Origin: Azospirillum endophyticum
GTDB lineage: Bacteria; Pseudomonadota; Alphaproteobacteria; Azospirillales; Azospirillaceae
DNA: 39,634 nucleotides
NCBI RefSeq assembly: GCF_016595245.1
Contig: NZ_JAENHM010000013.1
Span: 1 to 39,634 of the forward strand
Reading direction: 5' to 3'
Shown here: in pieces, positions 17,211-24,314 of the stretch
Layout: every line of letters starts with the position of its first letter
Numbering within the stretch: the stretch's first letter is position 1
Program-made: the position numbers and the translations under genes
Notes under the pieces: model-generated
Seen by the model: the letters and a program-made list of their open reading frames with translations, nothing else
What the model was told of the DNA's origin: nothing
Database searches by the model: none

Positions 17211-17280
17211 CATCATACGGTTGACCATAAATGTATCAGACCGAATGATCGGTTAAAACAATTATTTTATTATCAGACCA
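17211..17280 (-). promoter_or_regulatory. TRAP operon upstream region with repeated TGGTCTGATA boxes
   Basis: On the plus strand TATCAGACC occurs twice, at 17234-17242 and 17271-17279, exactly 37 bases apart. Read toward the operon these are GGTCTGATA. TTGACCA at 17221-17227 adds a TGGTCAA box. The region is AT-rich and lies 150-220 bases before the dctQ start. The boxes resemble those at 12033-12082 and the half-site TGGTC of GntR/FadR-type operators. No -35/-10 pair can be assigned with confidence. Confidence 0.4.
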
Positions 17281-17590
17281 TTCTATGACCTGCCGCTCAC
17301 GCTGCGTGGCTCACGCTGCCACGGCGCATAGAGATGTGGGCTTGAATTGAGGCTACGGACCCGACGTGGAAAGGCCGAGTTGCGGCGACAGAAACGGGGA
17401 GAGGCATCTTGATGAAAAGAAAGGTCTTCAGGATAAAATGCCAAATGAGCCACGGCTGTGCCAATTATTGATATATATCTATCGGTAGATAGCAAGATAA
17501 TTGGATTGTATCGAGCTGTTTGACCTGGGAAGAGGCGTGAATACTAGTTAGAATTACATGCTCTGCCTTGGAAGGATATACGCTATAATC
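17281..17590. other. AT-rich gap without a gene, with an orphan inverted repeat
   Basis: No reading frame here has credible protein character. The stretch from about 17440 to 17590 is strikingly AT-rich for this genome. It contains TATCTA-TCGG-TAGATA (17476-17491), a 6-bp inverted repeat of the kind bound by MarR/TetR proteins, about 100 bases before the decayed MarR gene. It may be the leftover control region of that gene. Confidence 0.4.
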
Positions 17591-17795
17591 ATGAATGGAT
17601 CTCGCATGCCTCATTATATGGGAGCTTGCGAGGGCATCCATCAGGGCGGCTTGGCGGAACTGCTCGATATCGAGCCGATCACGCTGGTGTGCCTGCTCGA
17701 CAAGCTGGAGCGATCGGCCTGATCGAGCGGCGGCCGCACCCAACCGACCGTCGCCTGCGCCTGCTGCATCTCACCGACAAGGCGCGCCTTGCTAC
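17591..17795 (+). pseudogene. MarR-family regulator, decayed fragment
   Basis: From 17630 the frame reads EGIHQGGLAELLDIEPITLV and CLLDKLERS, the recognition helix region of MarR proteins, then hits a stop at 17720. In the next frame it continues GLIERRPHPTDRRLRLLHLT and DKAR, the wing of the same domain. One missing G at about 17716 would restore 'LLDKLERSGLIERRPHPTDRR'. After about residue 60 it runs into the antisense end of the LOG gene, and the first helices are not recognisable. It is therefore frameshifted and truncated at both ends. The family identity is secure; the former target is unknown. Confidence 0.75.
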
Positions 17796-18436
17796 GCCCG
17801 CGCTGGGACGATGGGCGCGTCCAGCCCGAACAGATGGGCGGCGAGCGCCTCCGGCAGGGCGGCGGGGTCGGCGAGATGTCGCACCCCCTCGACCATGGCG
17901 GCGCCGGCCAGCCCGAAGACGGTCTTGCCCAGGCGCAGACCCAGCGCCACCTCCGACAGGGTGCCATAGCTGTCGCCGACCGCGATCAAACAGTGGCTGG
18001 CCTGGGCGATCAGCGCGTTGCGCGCCTCGCCGATGCCAGACGCCAGCACGATGGCGGCATAGGGGTTGGCGGTGGCGGGATCGGCGCCCGGCAGAAGGGC
18101 GATGCCCAGGCCGCCCGCCTCCGCCGCGCCACGGCAGGCCGCCTCCATCACCCCCTGGCGACCGCCGCACAGCAGGGTCAGGCCACAGCGCGCGAGGATG
18201 GCGCCGGTGGCGTTGGCGGCGGCCAAGGCGGCGTCGGTCGCCTCGTTCGGGCCGATCACCCCGACCGGCGCCCGCAGGGAATGGCCGCCCCGGGTCTGGA
18301 ACCAATGCAACGCTTGTTCCGGTCCGAGAGCTTGCGCCCCGGCGGGCGCCGGGCCGGCGCTCCAGCCCCGGGTGGTGGGATCGAAGACACGGCCGGCGTG
18401 GTGCAGGCGGTTGGTGTCGCGGTCAAGTTCGAACAT
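17792..18436 (-). CDS. LOG/TIGR00725-family nucleotide-binding protein
   Basis: A 214-residue protein of the SLOG superfamily. The Rossmann-like core shows VGVIGPNEATDAALAAANAT, the phosphate loop LLCGGRQGVMEAACRGAAEA (about residue 92), and GEARNALIAQASHCLIAVG followed by DSYGTLSEVALGLRLGKTVF. The last is close to the G-G-x-G-T-x-x-E pattern, here D-S-Y-G-T-L-S-E. TIGR00725 members are distant from LOG cytokinin-activating hydrolases and their reaction is not established. An N-terminal extension of about 55 residues precedes the core. Its start overlaps the permease stop by 14 bases, so it is translated with the ABC transporter. It may process a nucleotide or sugar-phosphate ligand, a guess from context only. 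Confidence 0.85.
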   Translation of the reverse strand: MFELDRDTNRLHHAGRVFDPTTRGWSAGPAPAGAQALGPEQALHWFQTRGGHSLRAPVGVIGPNEATDAALAAANATGAILARCGLTLLCGGRQGVMEAACRGAAEAGGLGIALLPGADPATANPYAAIVLASGIGEARNALIAQASHCLIAVGDSYGTLSEVALGLRLGKTVFGLAGAAMVEGVRHLADPAALPEALAAHLFGLDAPIVPARA

Positions 18437-19253
18437 GGTGATCGGCCTCGGAACGGGCGGCGGCGATCTCCGCCACCGCCATCAGGAAGGAACAGACGGC
18501 CAGCAGCAGCACAGACAGGGCGGCGGCCAGCGGAAAATCGGCGCCGGCGTCGGCGATCAGGCTGTAGAGCCGCAGGGGAAGGATGTTGATCTGAGTGCCG
18601 ACCAGCGCCAACGCCGTGCCATAGGCACCGAATGCCACAGCCGTCACCAGCGCGAAGGAGGCGAGCACGGTGGGCGCCACCTGCGGGGCGAGGATGTCGA
18701 TCAGGGCGCGCAGCCGGCTGGCCCCCATCGATTCCGCCGCCTCGGTCTGGCGATGGTCGAAATTGGCGAAGACCGGCAGCAGAGTCAGGATCACGCGCGG
18801 CGTCAGGAAATAGCTGTAGGCCAGAACCAGCCCCGGCCGGTCATAGAGGAAGGCGGCGATCGCCGCCGGATCGGCGCCCAGCTCCGCCAGCAGCAACGTG
18901 GCGAAGCCGGCGCGGCCGAGCAGCAGGATGAAGCCGTAGGCGACGATCAGGCCGGAAAAGGTCAGCGGCAGGGCGATGACCACCTGAAGCAGGGCGCGGC
19001 GGCCCGGCGGCAGGCGGGCGAGATGCAGCGCGACGGCCACGCCCAGCACCACCGAGGCCAGCCCCGCCTCCAACCCCAGCAGCAGCGAGTTGCCCAGCGC
19101 CGCCAGCAGGTCGCCCTGGGCGAAGACGCGCCGGATGGCGTCTCCGGCCAGGGCCTGCCACGCCACGGCGCCCAGCGGCAGCAGGAAGAAGAGGATCAGC
19201 AGCGCCAGCCCCGGCACCGCCAGCAGCAGACGGAGAATGGGCGATCCGCTCAT
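18423..19253 (-). CDS. ABC transporter permease (spermidine/iron/phosphonate type)
   Basis: A 276-residue inner-membrane protein with about six helices, beginning MSGSPILRLLLAVPGLALLI. The EAA loop that contacts the ATPase is visible as TEAAESMGASRLRALIDILA followed by PQVAPTVLASF (about residue 165). The family is the two-permease CUT1/spermidine-putrescine/ferric/phosphonate group. The upstream in-frame extension to 19448 is arginine/proline-rich antisense-type sequence and is rejected. It follows the binding-protein gene by 40 bases and overlaps the LOG gene. It pairs with the second permease at 21497-22282. Confidence 0.92.
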   Translation of the reverse strand: MSGSPILRLLLAVPGLALLILFFLLPLGAVAWQALAGDAIRRVFAQGDLLAALGNSLLLGLEAGLASVVLGVAVALHLARLPPGRRALLQVVIALPLTFSGLIVAYGFILLLGRAGFATLLLAELGADPAAIAAFLYDRPGLVLAYSYFLTPRVILTLLPVFANFDHRQTEAAESMGASRLRALIDILAPQVAPTVLASFALVTAVAFGAYGTALALVGTQINILPLRLYSLIADAGADFPLAAALSVLLLAVCSFLMAVAEIAAARSEADHHVRT

Positions 19254-19293
19254 GATCCGGACCCTGGGCGGGCGATGCCGGGACGGGTGGCGG

Positions 19294-20412
19294 TCATTTG
19301 TCGAGAGCCGCCTTGGTCCAGCCGGCATCGACCGCCGCCTTGCGCGCCGCCGCCGCCTTGACGTCGAGGGGACGGACCTGCGGGGCCGGCGGCAGCTTCG
19401 CCGCGATGTCGGCCGGCAGGGCGACACCCGGCACCGACGGCCGGACATAGCCCTCGGCGAAGATCGCCTGGCCCTTGGCGCTCATGATGAAGTTCAGCCA
19501 CAGCCTGCCGGCGTTCGGATTGGGGCCGTTCTTCACCAGGCTGATGCCATAGGGGGCGGCGGCCGATGCCTCGGCCGGGATGACGACGGAGACGGCGTCG
19601 CCGAGCCCGTCGGTGTGCTTGGCCTTCAGCCCATCGTTTTCGTAGGAGATCCAGATCGGAATCTCGCCCTTGACGAATTTGGCGTAGGGGGTGGTGCCCT
19701 CCACCCGCATCACGTTGCCGGATTTGTGCAGGCGGGCGAAATAGTCGAAGCCGGGCTGGAGATTGTCCATGTCGCCGCCATTGCCGAAATTGGCGGCGAA
19801 GCTGATCACCTGGCCGATGCCGGTGGAGCGCGGGTCGAGATAGACGACGCTGTTCTTGTATTCGGGCTTCAGCAGGTCGGCCCAGCTCTTCGGCACCTCC
19901 TTCACCAGTTTGGTGTTCACGACGAAGGCGACGGTCAGCGAATGGATGGTGAACCATTTGCCGTCGGGGTCGCGGAACACTTCGGGCAGCGTGTCGAAAT
20001 TCACCGGCTTGAAGGGGGCGACGACATCCTTGGCCATGGCATCGAAGGCCGACGCCGCGAAATAATAGGCGGTGTCGGCCTGCGGGCGGTTGCGCGCCTT
20101 GTCCAGCGCCACCACCGTCGCGGCGGAGCCGAGATCGTTGTAGGTCATCTCGACACCGGGATAGCGCTTCTTGAAGGCGGCGAACTCCGCCGCCCAGTTG
20201 GCCCAGGTCGGGCCGGTGTCGAAGGAGACGACCAGCCCCTCCTTCAGGGCCTGCTCGTAGAGGGCGCGTTCGCCGTGATAGAGCTCGTCGCCGGCGGTGA
20301 CCGCCTCGACGGCGGTGGCTTGGGTTTGGGCCAGCGCGGTGCCGGCGGCCGGCAGGGCGGCGGTCAGCAGGCCGGCCGCCGACAGGGCGGCCGCGGTGAT
20401 CAGGCGTTTCAT
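19294..20412 (-). CDS. ABC transporter substrate-binding protein (extracellular family 1)
   Basis: A 372-residue periplasmic protein. Residues 1-29 are a signal peptide (MKRLITAAALSAAGLLTAAL, cleaved after ALA or similar). The mature part has LVVSFDTGPTWANWAAEFAA, RYPGVEMTYNDLGSAATVVA, SWADLLKPEYKNSVVYLDPR and WLNFIMSAKGQAIFAEGYVR. This is the layout of type II binding proteins for ferric ion, thiamine, polyamines, phosphonates and similar ligands. No tyrosine pair typical of ferric-binding proteins is obvious. The substrate is not assignable. It resembles in outline, but is clearly not a copy of, the AEP-type binding protein at 25811. Confidence 0.9.
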   Translation of the reverse strand: MKRLITAAALSAAGLLTAALPAAGTALAQTQATAVEAVTAGDELYHGERALYEQALKEGLVVSFDTGPTWANWAAEFAAFKKRYPGVEMTYNDLGSAATVVALDKARNRPQADTAYYFAASAFDAMAKDVVAPFKPVNFDTLPEVFRDPDGKWFTIHSLTVAFVVNTKLVKEVPKSWADLLKPEYKNSVVYLDPRSTGIGQVISFAANFGNGGDMDNLQPGFDYFARLHKSGNVMRVEGTTPYAKFVKGEIPIWISYENDGLKAKHTDGLGDAVSVVIPAEASAAAPYGISLVKNGPNPNAGRLWLNFIMSAKGQAIFAEGYVRPSVPGVALPADIAAKLPPAPQVRPLDVKAAAARKAAVDAGWTKAALDK

Positions 20413-20474
20413 CAGGTCAGGCCTTTCCAGGGAAGCCGGCGGGAGGGGCCGGCGGGGAAGGGGGGAAATGCGGG

Positions 20475-21500
20475 TCAGGCGGGGAGGATGCGCAAACAGT
20501 CCGGCGGGATCTGAACCGAGCGGATGTCGCCGCGGGACAGGGTCTCGCCCAGGATCGTGCCGCCCGGCACCGCGAGGTCGTAGCGGCGCAGCGAACCGAG
20601 GAAGCGGTCGCGGACCAGCGTCCCGGTGAAGCGGTTGACGGCGCCGTCGGGCGGATCGGTGCGGACCGCCTCCGGACGCGCCAGCAGGGTGACGGCGGTT
20701 CCGATCGGGCGGCCTTCGGTGGTGCAGGCCAGCGGCCCGATGCTGGTCTCCACCAGATCCGGCCCGCAGACCGTGGCGTCGAACAGGTTGGCGTGGCCGA
20801 CGAAGCCGGCGACGAAGCGGTCGGCCGGGCGATCGTACAGTTCCTGCGGGCTGGCGAGCTGGAGCAGGGCGCCGTCGCGCATCACCGCGACCTTGTCGGC
20901 GATGGACAGCGCCTCCTCCTGGTCGTGGGTGACATGCAGGGTGGCGATGCCATGTTCGCGCTGCACCGCGCGGATCTCGTCCCGCATCGCCGCGCGATGG
21001 GCGGCGTCCAACGCCGACAGCGGCTCGTCCAGCAGCAGGGCGCCGGGAGCGAAGACCAGGGCGCGGGCCAGCGCCACCCGCTGTTGCTGGCCGCCGGAGA
21101 GTTGGCGGGGGTGGCGGTCGGCCAGCCCCGACAGGCGGGTGCGCTCCAGCGCCTGACCGGCCCGGTTCAGCCGCTCCGCCCGGCCGATGCCGCGCAGCTT
21201 CAGTGGATAGGCGACATTCTCCAGCGCCGTCATGTGGGGGAACAGGGCGTAGTTCTGGAAGACGATGCCGAGATTGCGCAGCCGGGGCGGCACGCCGGTC
21301 ATGTCGGTCCCGGCGATCCTAATCTGCCCGGCCGCCGGGCTGAGAAAGCCGGCGATCAGCTTCAGCAGGGTGGATTTGCCGCAGCCCGACGGTCCGATGA
21401 CGGCGCAGAACTCGCCCGGCGCCACGTCGAGGCTGACGCCGTCGAGGCCCGCCCCGGCGGCGGGATAGCGGAAGGCGAGGGAATCGACGACGACGCTCAT
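20475..21500 (-). CDS. ABC transporter ATP-binding protein (PotA/FbpC type)
   Basis: A 341-residue ATPase. The motifs are Walker A GPSGCGKSTLLKLIAG (about residue 36), Q-loop GIVFQNYALFPHMTALEN, signature LSGGQQQRVALARAL, Walker B GALLLDEPLSALD and the switch HVTHDQEEA. The C-terminal 110 residues form a TOBE-type regulatory domain (PIGTAVTLLARPEAVRTDPP). The start ATG overlaps the stop of the upstream permease (ATGA). An in-frame extension to 22373 runs antisense through that permease and is rejected. Cluster order is permease, ATPase, binding protein, permease, LOG. Confidence 0.95.
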   Translation of the reverse strand: MSVVVDSLAFRYPAAGAGLDGVSLDVAPGEFCAVIGPSGCGKSTLLKLIAGFLSPAAGQIRIAGTDMTGVPPRLRNLGIVFQNYALFPHMTALENVAYPLKLRGIGRAERLNRAGQALERTRLSGLADRHPRQLSGGQQQRVALARALVFAPGALLLDEPLSALDAAHRAAMRDEIRAVQREHGIATLHVTHDQEEALSIADKVAVMRDGALLQLASPQELYDRPADRFVAGFVGHANLFDATVCGPDLVETSIGPLACTTEGRPIGTAVTLLARPEAVRTDPPDGAVNRFTGTLVRDRFLGSLRRYDLAVPGGTILGETLSRGDIRSVQIPPDCLRILPA

Positions 21501-22282
21501 GACGGCGTCCCTTTCCTGGAGGGAAGCCCGCGCCCGGCCGAAGCCGAGGCGAGGGCGGACAGAACGGCCAGCAGTAGCAACAGCATGGTGCCGGCGCAGG
21601 CGAAGCCGGTGGCGCCGTAGAAGGCCTGGAGCAGCACCACCGGATAGGGGCGGGAGAGGAAGCCGGCGATCAGGTTGGACAGCTGGAATTCGCCGATCGA
21701 CAGGGCGGCCACCATGATCAGGCCGGAGGACAGGCTCTGGCGCAGGCTTGGGATCACGATGCCCAACAACCGCTGGCGGAAGCCGGCACCCAGCGATTCC
21801 GCCGCCGTTTCCAGCGTGACGAGATCGAGATGACGCATGTCGGCCACCAGCGTCTGCATCAGGTAGGGCAGGGTCGAGACCACATGGCCGGAGACCAGCA
21901 GCCAACCGCTGCCGAGGAAGGGCAGGCTGTCCGATGAGAAGACCAGGATGAAGCCGAACCCCAGCACCAGCGGCGGCGCCGCCACCGGCAGCAGGAACAG
22001 CACGCGGGCGGCGGCGCGCACGCCCCGGCGCGAGGCGCCATAGATCGCGTAGGCGAGCGGAACGCCGATGAGCGCCGTGACGGCGCAGGTCGCGACGCAG
22101 ACGGTCAGGCTGACGGTGAAGGCCCGGCGGAAGCTGGCGTCGGACCAGAGCTGCCCGTACCATCCGGCGGTCAGGCCGCTGGGCAACAGGCTGTTGGTCC
22201 AGGACTCCCCCACCGACCCGATGGCGAGCAGGGCGATGGGGGCGGTCAGATACAGCAGATAGAGGGCGGTGACGATTGGCAT
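21497..22282 (-). CDS. ABC transporter permease (second membrane subunit)
   Basis: A 261-residue permease with about six helices, beginning MPIVTALYLLYLTAPIALLA. The EAA loop reads LETAAESLGAGFRQRLLGIV followed by IPSLRQSLSSGL (about residue 160). It is the first gene of the operon. A GTG start at 22312 would add ten residues but falls inside the operator-like repeat at 22296-22332, so ATG at 22282 is preferred; neither has a clear Shine-Dalgarno. It is translationally coupled to the ATPase. Confidence 0.92.
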   Translation of the reverse strand: MPIVTALYLLYLTAPIALLAIGSVGESWTNSLLPSGLTAGWYGQLWSDASFRRAFTVSLTVCVATCAVTALIGVPLAYAIYGASRRGVRAAARVLFLLPVAAPPLVLGFGFILVFSSDSLPFLGSGWLLVSGHVVSTLPYLMQTLVADMRHLDLVTLETAAESLGAGFRQRLLGIVIPSLRQSLSSGLIMVAALSIGEFQLSNLIAGFLSRPYPVVLLQAFYGATGFACAGTMLLLLLAVLSALASASAGRGLPSRKGTPS

Positions 22283-22295
22283 GAGGTGCCGGGTC

Positions 22296-22332
22296 TGTAA
22301 GTTTTCGATCACGATCTGATCGTTTTCTTACA
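22296..22332. promoter_or_regulatory. Operator A: long inverted repeat, likely DeoR binding site
   Basis: TGTAAGTTTTCGATC (22296-22310) faces GATCGTTTTCTTACA (22318-22332), an imperfect 15-bp inverted repeat just before the ABC operon. CTGATCGTTTTCTT is repeated exactly at operator B (22475-22488) next to the DeoR gene. The position over the promoter or 5' end of the transporter genes fits repression. DeoR/GlpR control is inferred. Confidence 0.6.
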
Positions 22333-22465
22333 TAGCACGGCTCCATGATCCTTTTGTGACCGTCCGGCTGCATTTCCTGGACATTTCGACTGGTTGTCGG
22401 CGCTGGAGCGGGTGTGGGAAACCGTGGCGGGCGACGGCTCCCGCTTGTCAGCGGCGGGGGCTTGC

Positions 22466-22491
22466 TGTAAGAACCTGATCGTTTTCTTCCA
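22466..22491. promoter_or_regulatory. Operator B: matching repeat upstream of the DeoR gene
   Basis: TGTAAGAA (22466-22473) faces TTTTCTTCCA (22482-22491), and CTGATCGTTTTCTT (22475-22488) is identical to part of operator A. It lies 29 bases before the DeoR start, consistent with autoregulation. Site A and site B are about 160 bases apart, which would allow looping. Confidence 0.6.
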
Positions 22492-22519
22492 CAACCATCC
22501 GGCGTGGGGTTTGGGCGGC

Positions 22520-23326
22520 ATGACGGCGCACGGGCAGGGGCACGACCCGGAACAGAGTCTTCCGCTGCGCCAGCGGGAAATCCTGGCGCTGATCCGCGAC
22601 CGGGGTTTCGTGACGATCGAGGCGTTGGCCGATCATTTCGCGGTGTCCGACCAGACCATCCGGCGGGACATCATCCGGCTCGACGGCGTCGGTCTGCTCC
22701 AGCGCTTCCATGGCGGCGCCGGGGTGCGCGACCAGTCGGTCCGGCTCGGCTATGTCGAAAAGCAGGCCATCGCGCCGCAGGGCAAGGAACGGATCGCCGC
22801 CGCCGTCGCGGCGCTGGTGCCGGAGGGGGCGTCGGTCTTCCTCGATGTCGGCACGACGGTGGAGGCGGTGGCGCGCGCCTTGCGCGGCAAGCGGCGGCTG
22901 CATGTCTTCACCAACAGCCTGTCGGCGGGAAGCCTGCTGGCCGGCCGGCCCGGCATCGACGTGTTCGTCACCGGCGGCGTCGTGCATGGCGCCGATGGTT
23001 CGCTGGTCGGCGACGCGGTGATCGCGACGCTGGAGCGCTGCCGGCTGGATCTGGCGGTGATCGGCATTTCCGGTTTCGATGAGGACGGTGCGCCGATGGA
23101 TTTCGACATGCAGAAGATCGGCATCAAGCGGGTCGCCATGGCTGCAGCGCGCCGGTCGGTGGCGGTCGCGGACGCCGGCAAATTCGCGCGTTCCGCCATC
23201 GTCCGCATCGCCTCGGCCAGCGACTTCGGGCTTCTGGTCACGGATTCGCCGCCGCCCGCCGCTCTGGGCCGCGCGTTCGAGAGGGCGCGTCTGGCCGTGC
23301 AGGTCGCCGACGGCGAGGAGCGGTAG
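22520..23326 (+). CDS. DeoR/GlpR-family transcriptional regulator
   Basis: A 268-residue repressor. Residues about 18-70 are the DeoR helix-turn-helix: LRQREILALIRDRGFVTIEA, LADHFAVSDQTIRRDIIRLD and LLQRFHGGAG. The sugar-phosphate sensor domain (DeoRC) has SVFLDVGTTVEAVARAL (about 115), LHVFTNSLSAGSLLAG and LAVIGISGFDEDGAPMDFDM. These are the phosphate-binding and lid segments of the ISOCOT fold. The start MTAHGQGHDPEQ is chosen because the upstream extension spans operator B. It is divergent from the ABC operon and almost certainly regulates it. The effector is expected to be a phosphorylated sugar or polyol, which hints at the transported substrate class. Confidence 0.93.
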   Translation: MTAHGQGHDPEQSLPLRQREILALIRDRGFVTIEALADHFAVSDQTIRRDIIRLDGVGLLQRFHGGAGVRDQSVRLGYVEKQAIAPQGKERIAAAVAALVPEGASVFLDVGTTVEAVARALRGKRRLHVFTNSLSAGSLLAGRPGIDVFVTGGVVHGADGSLVGDAVIATLERCRLDLAVIGISGFDEDGAPMDFDMQKIGIKRVAMAAARRSVAVADAGKFARSAIVRIASASDFGLLVTDSPPPAALGRAFERARLAVQVADGEER

Positions 23327-23477
23327 CTGTCGTTGTAGCGGCCACCAGTCGAGCCGCCATCCGGTTTGCTGGCAACGGTGCCTTCACGGTTGTGTGTAAC
23401 ATGACCGTCGCCACCGCTTCATCATAGAGTCGCGCATCTCGGGCAGAACTATGAGGGAATAAACGGGAGGATGGCAC

Positions 23478-24314
23478 TTGGCCTCGTGGACTCTGAACGT
23501 CGTGTCAGCCCCCATGGCGTCCCCAGCCGTGGCACGTTTCGAGGTGCGGCTGGCCACCAGCGCCCGAGAAATTGACGCCGCACAGGCCTTGCGCTACCGC
23601 GTGTTCCACGATGAACTCGGAGCCACGCTCGCGAGCGTGATCCCTGGCCGCGATGTGGACGCCTTTGACGCCGTCTGCGACCATCTCGTTATCCTCGACC
23701 ATGCGCTGAACCATGAAATGGGGGGCGCGATCGTCGGAACTTACCGCCTTCTGCGGCGATCGGTGGCGGACCGGTGCGGCGGCTTCTATTCGGCCACCGA
23801 ATTCGACATCGCTCCACTGTTCGATCATCCCGGCGAACTGCTGGAACTTGGGCGGTCCTGCGTCGACCCGGCTTATCGCAACGGAGCGACCATGCAGCTG
23901 CTGTGGCAGGGCATCGCCGCTTACATCCTGCAACATGACATCTCGTTGATGTTCGGCTGCGCCAGCCTGCCCGGCACGGACATCGATGCGCTTGCCCCCA
24001 CGCTCGCCTATCTGCACCGCCATCATCTCGCGCCGCCGGCTCTCCGGACACGGGCCCTGCCGGACCGCCGCGTTGCGCTGGACCACTTTCCGGTGCCGGC
24101 AACGTCGGGAGAAACGGTGGTGAAGCAACTGGGCGCTCGTGCAGCCGTGGCCGGGCTTCCTCCACTGCTCAAAGGATACTTGCGGGTGGGTGGCTGCATT
24201 GGCGATGGCGCCGTGATCGACCAGGCGTTCAACACCACCGATGTTTGCCTCATCGTCCCAATGGATGACCTGTCGGGCAAGTACGCCAAGCATTTTCTGA
24301 ACCGTACCCACTGA
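23478..24314 (+). CDS. olsB: OlsB-like N-acyltransferase (ornithine lipid synthesis)
   Basis: A 278-residue GNAT-fold acyltransferase. FEVRLATSAREIDAAQALRY leads to RYRVFHDELGA, then VGTYRLLRR. The most diagnostic stretch is ELLELGRSCVDPAYRNGATM followed by QLLWQGIAAYI and LMFGCASLPGTD, matching OlsB proteins that transfer a 3-hydroxyacyl group from ACP to the alpha-amine of ornithine. The start is a TTG placed 7 bases after a strong GGGAGG (23465-23470); ATG at 23514 has no such site. No OlsA follows, so a second acylation enzyme would have to be elsewhere. Its stop overlaps the DUF2817 start. OlsB is the likeliest but not the only hemolysin-like acyltransferase option. Confidence 0.83.
   Translation: MASWTLNVVSAPMASPAVARFEVRLATSAREIDAAQALRYRVFHDELGATLASVIPGRDVDAFDAVCDHLVILDHALNHEMGGAIVGTYRLLRRSVADRCGGFYSATEFDIAPLFDHPGELLELGRSCVDPAYRNGATMQLLWQGIAAYILQHDISLMFGCASLPGTDIDALAPTLAYLHRHHLAPPALRTRALPDRRVALDHFPVPATSGETVVKQLGARAAVAGLPPLLKGYLRVGGCIGDGAVIDQAFNTTDVCLIVPMDDLSGKYAKHFLNRTH

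Noticed and set aside
2665..17217. TATGATG/CATCATA occurring near three gene starts (2665, 12066, 17211) as a regulator motif
   Set aside because: At 12066 it is best explained as a -10 element, and the three copies do not share orientation or spacing relative to the genes.
17626..18441. 271-residue plus-strand frame after the MarR fragment
   Set aside because: Only the first 60 or so residues are MarR-like. The remainder is antisense to the LOG gene and is arginine/proline-rich.
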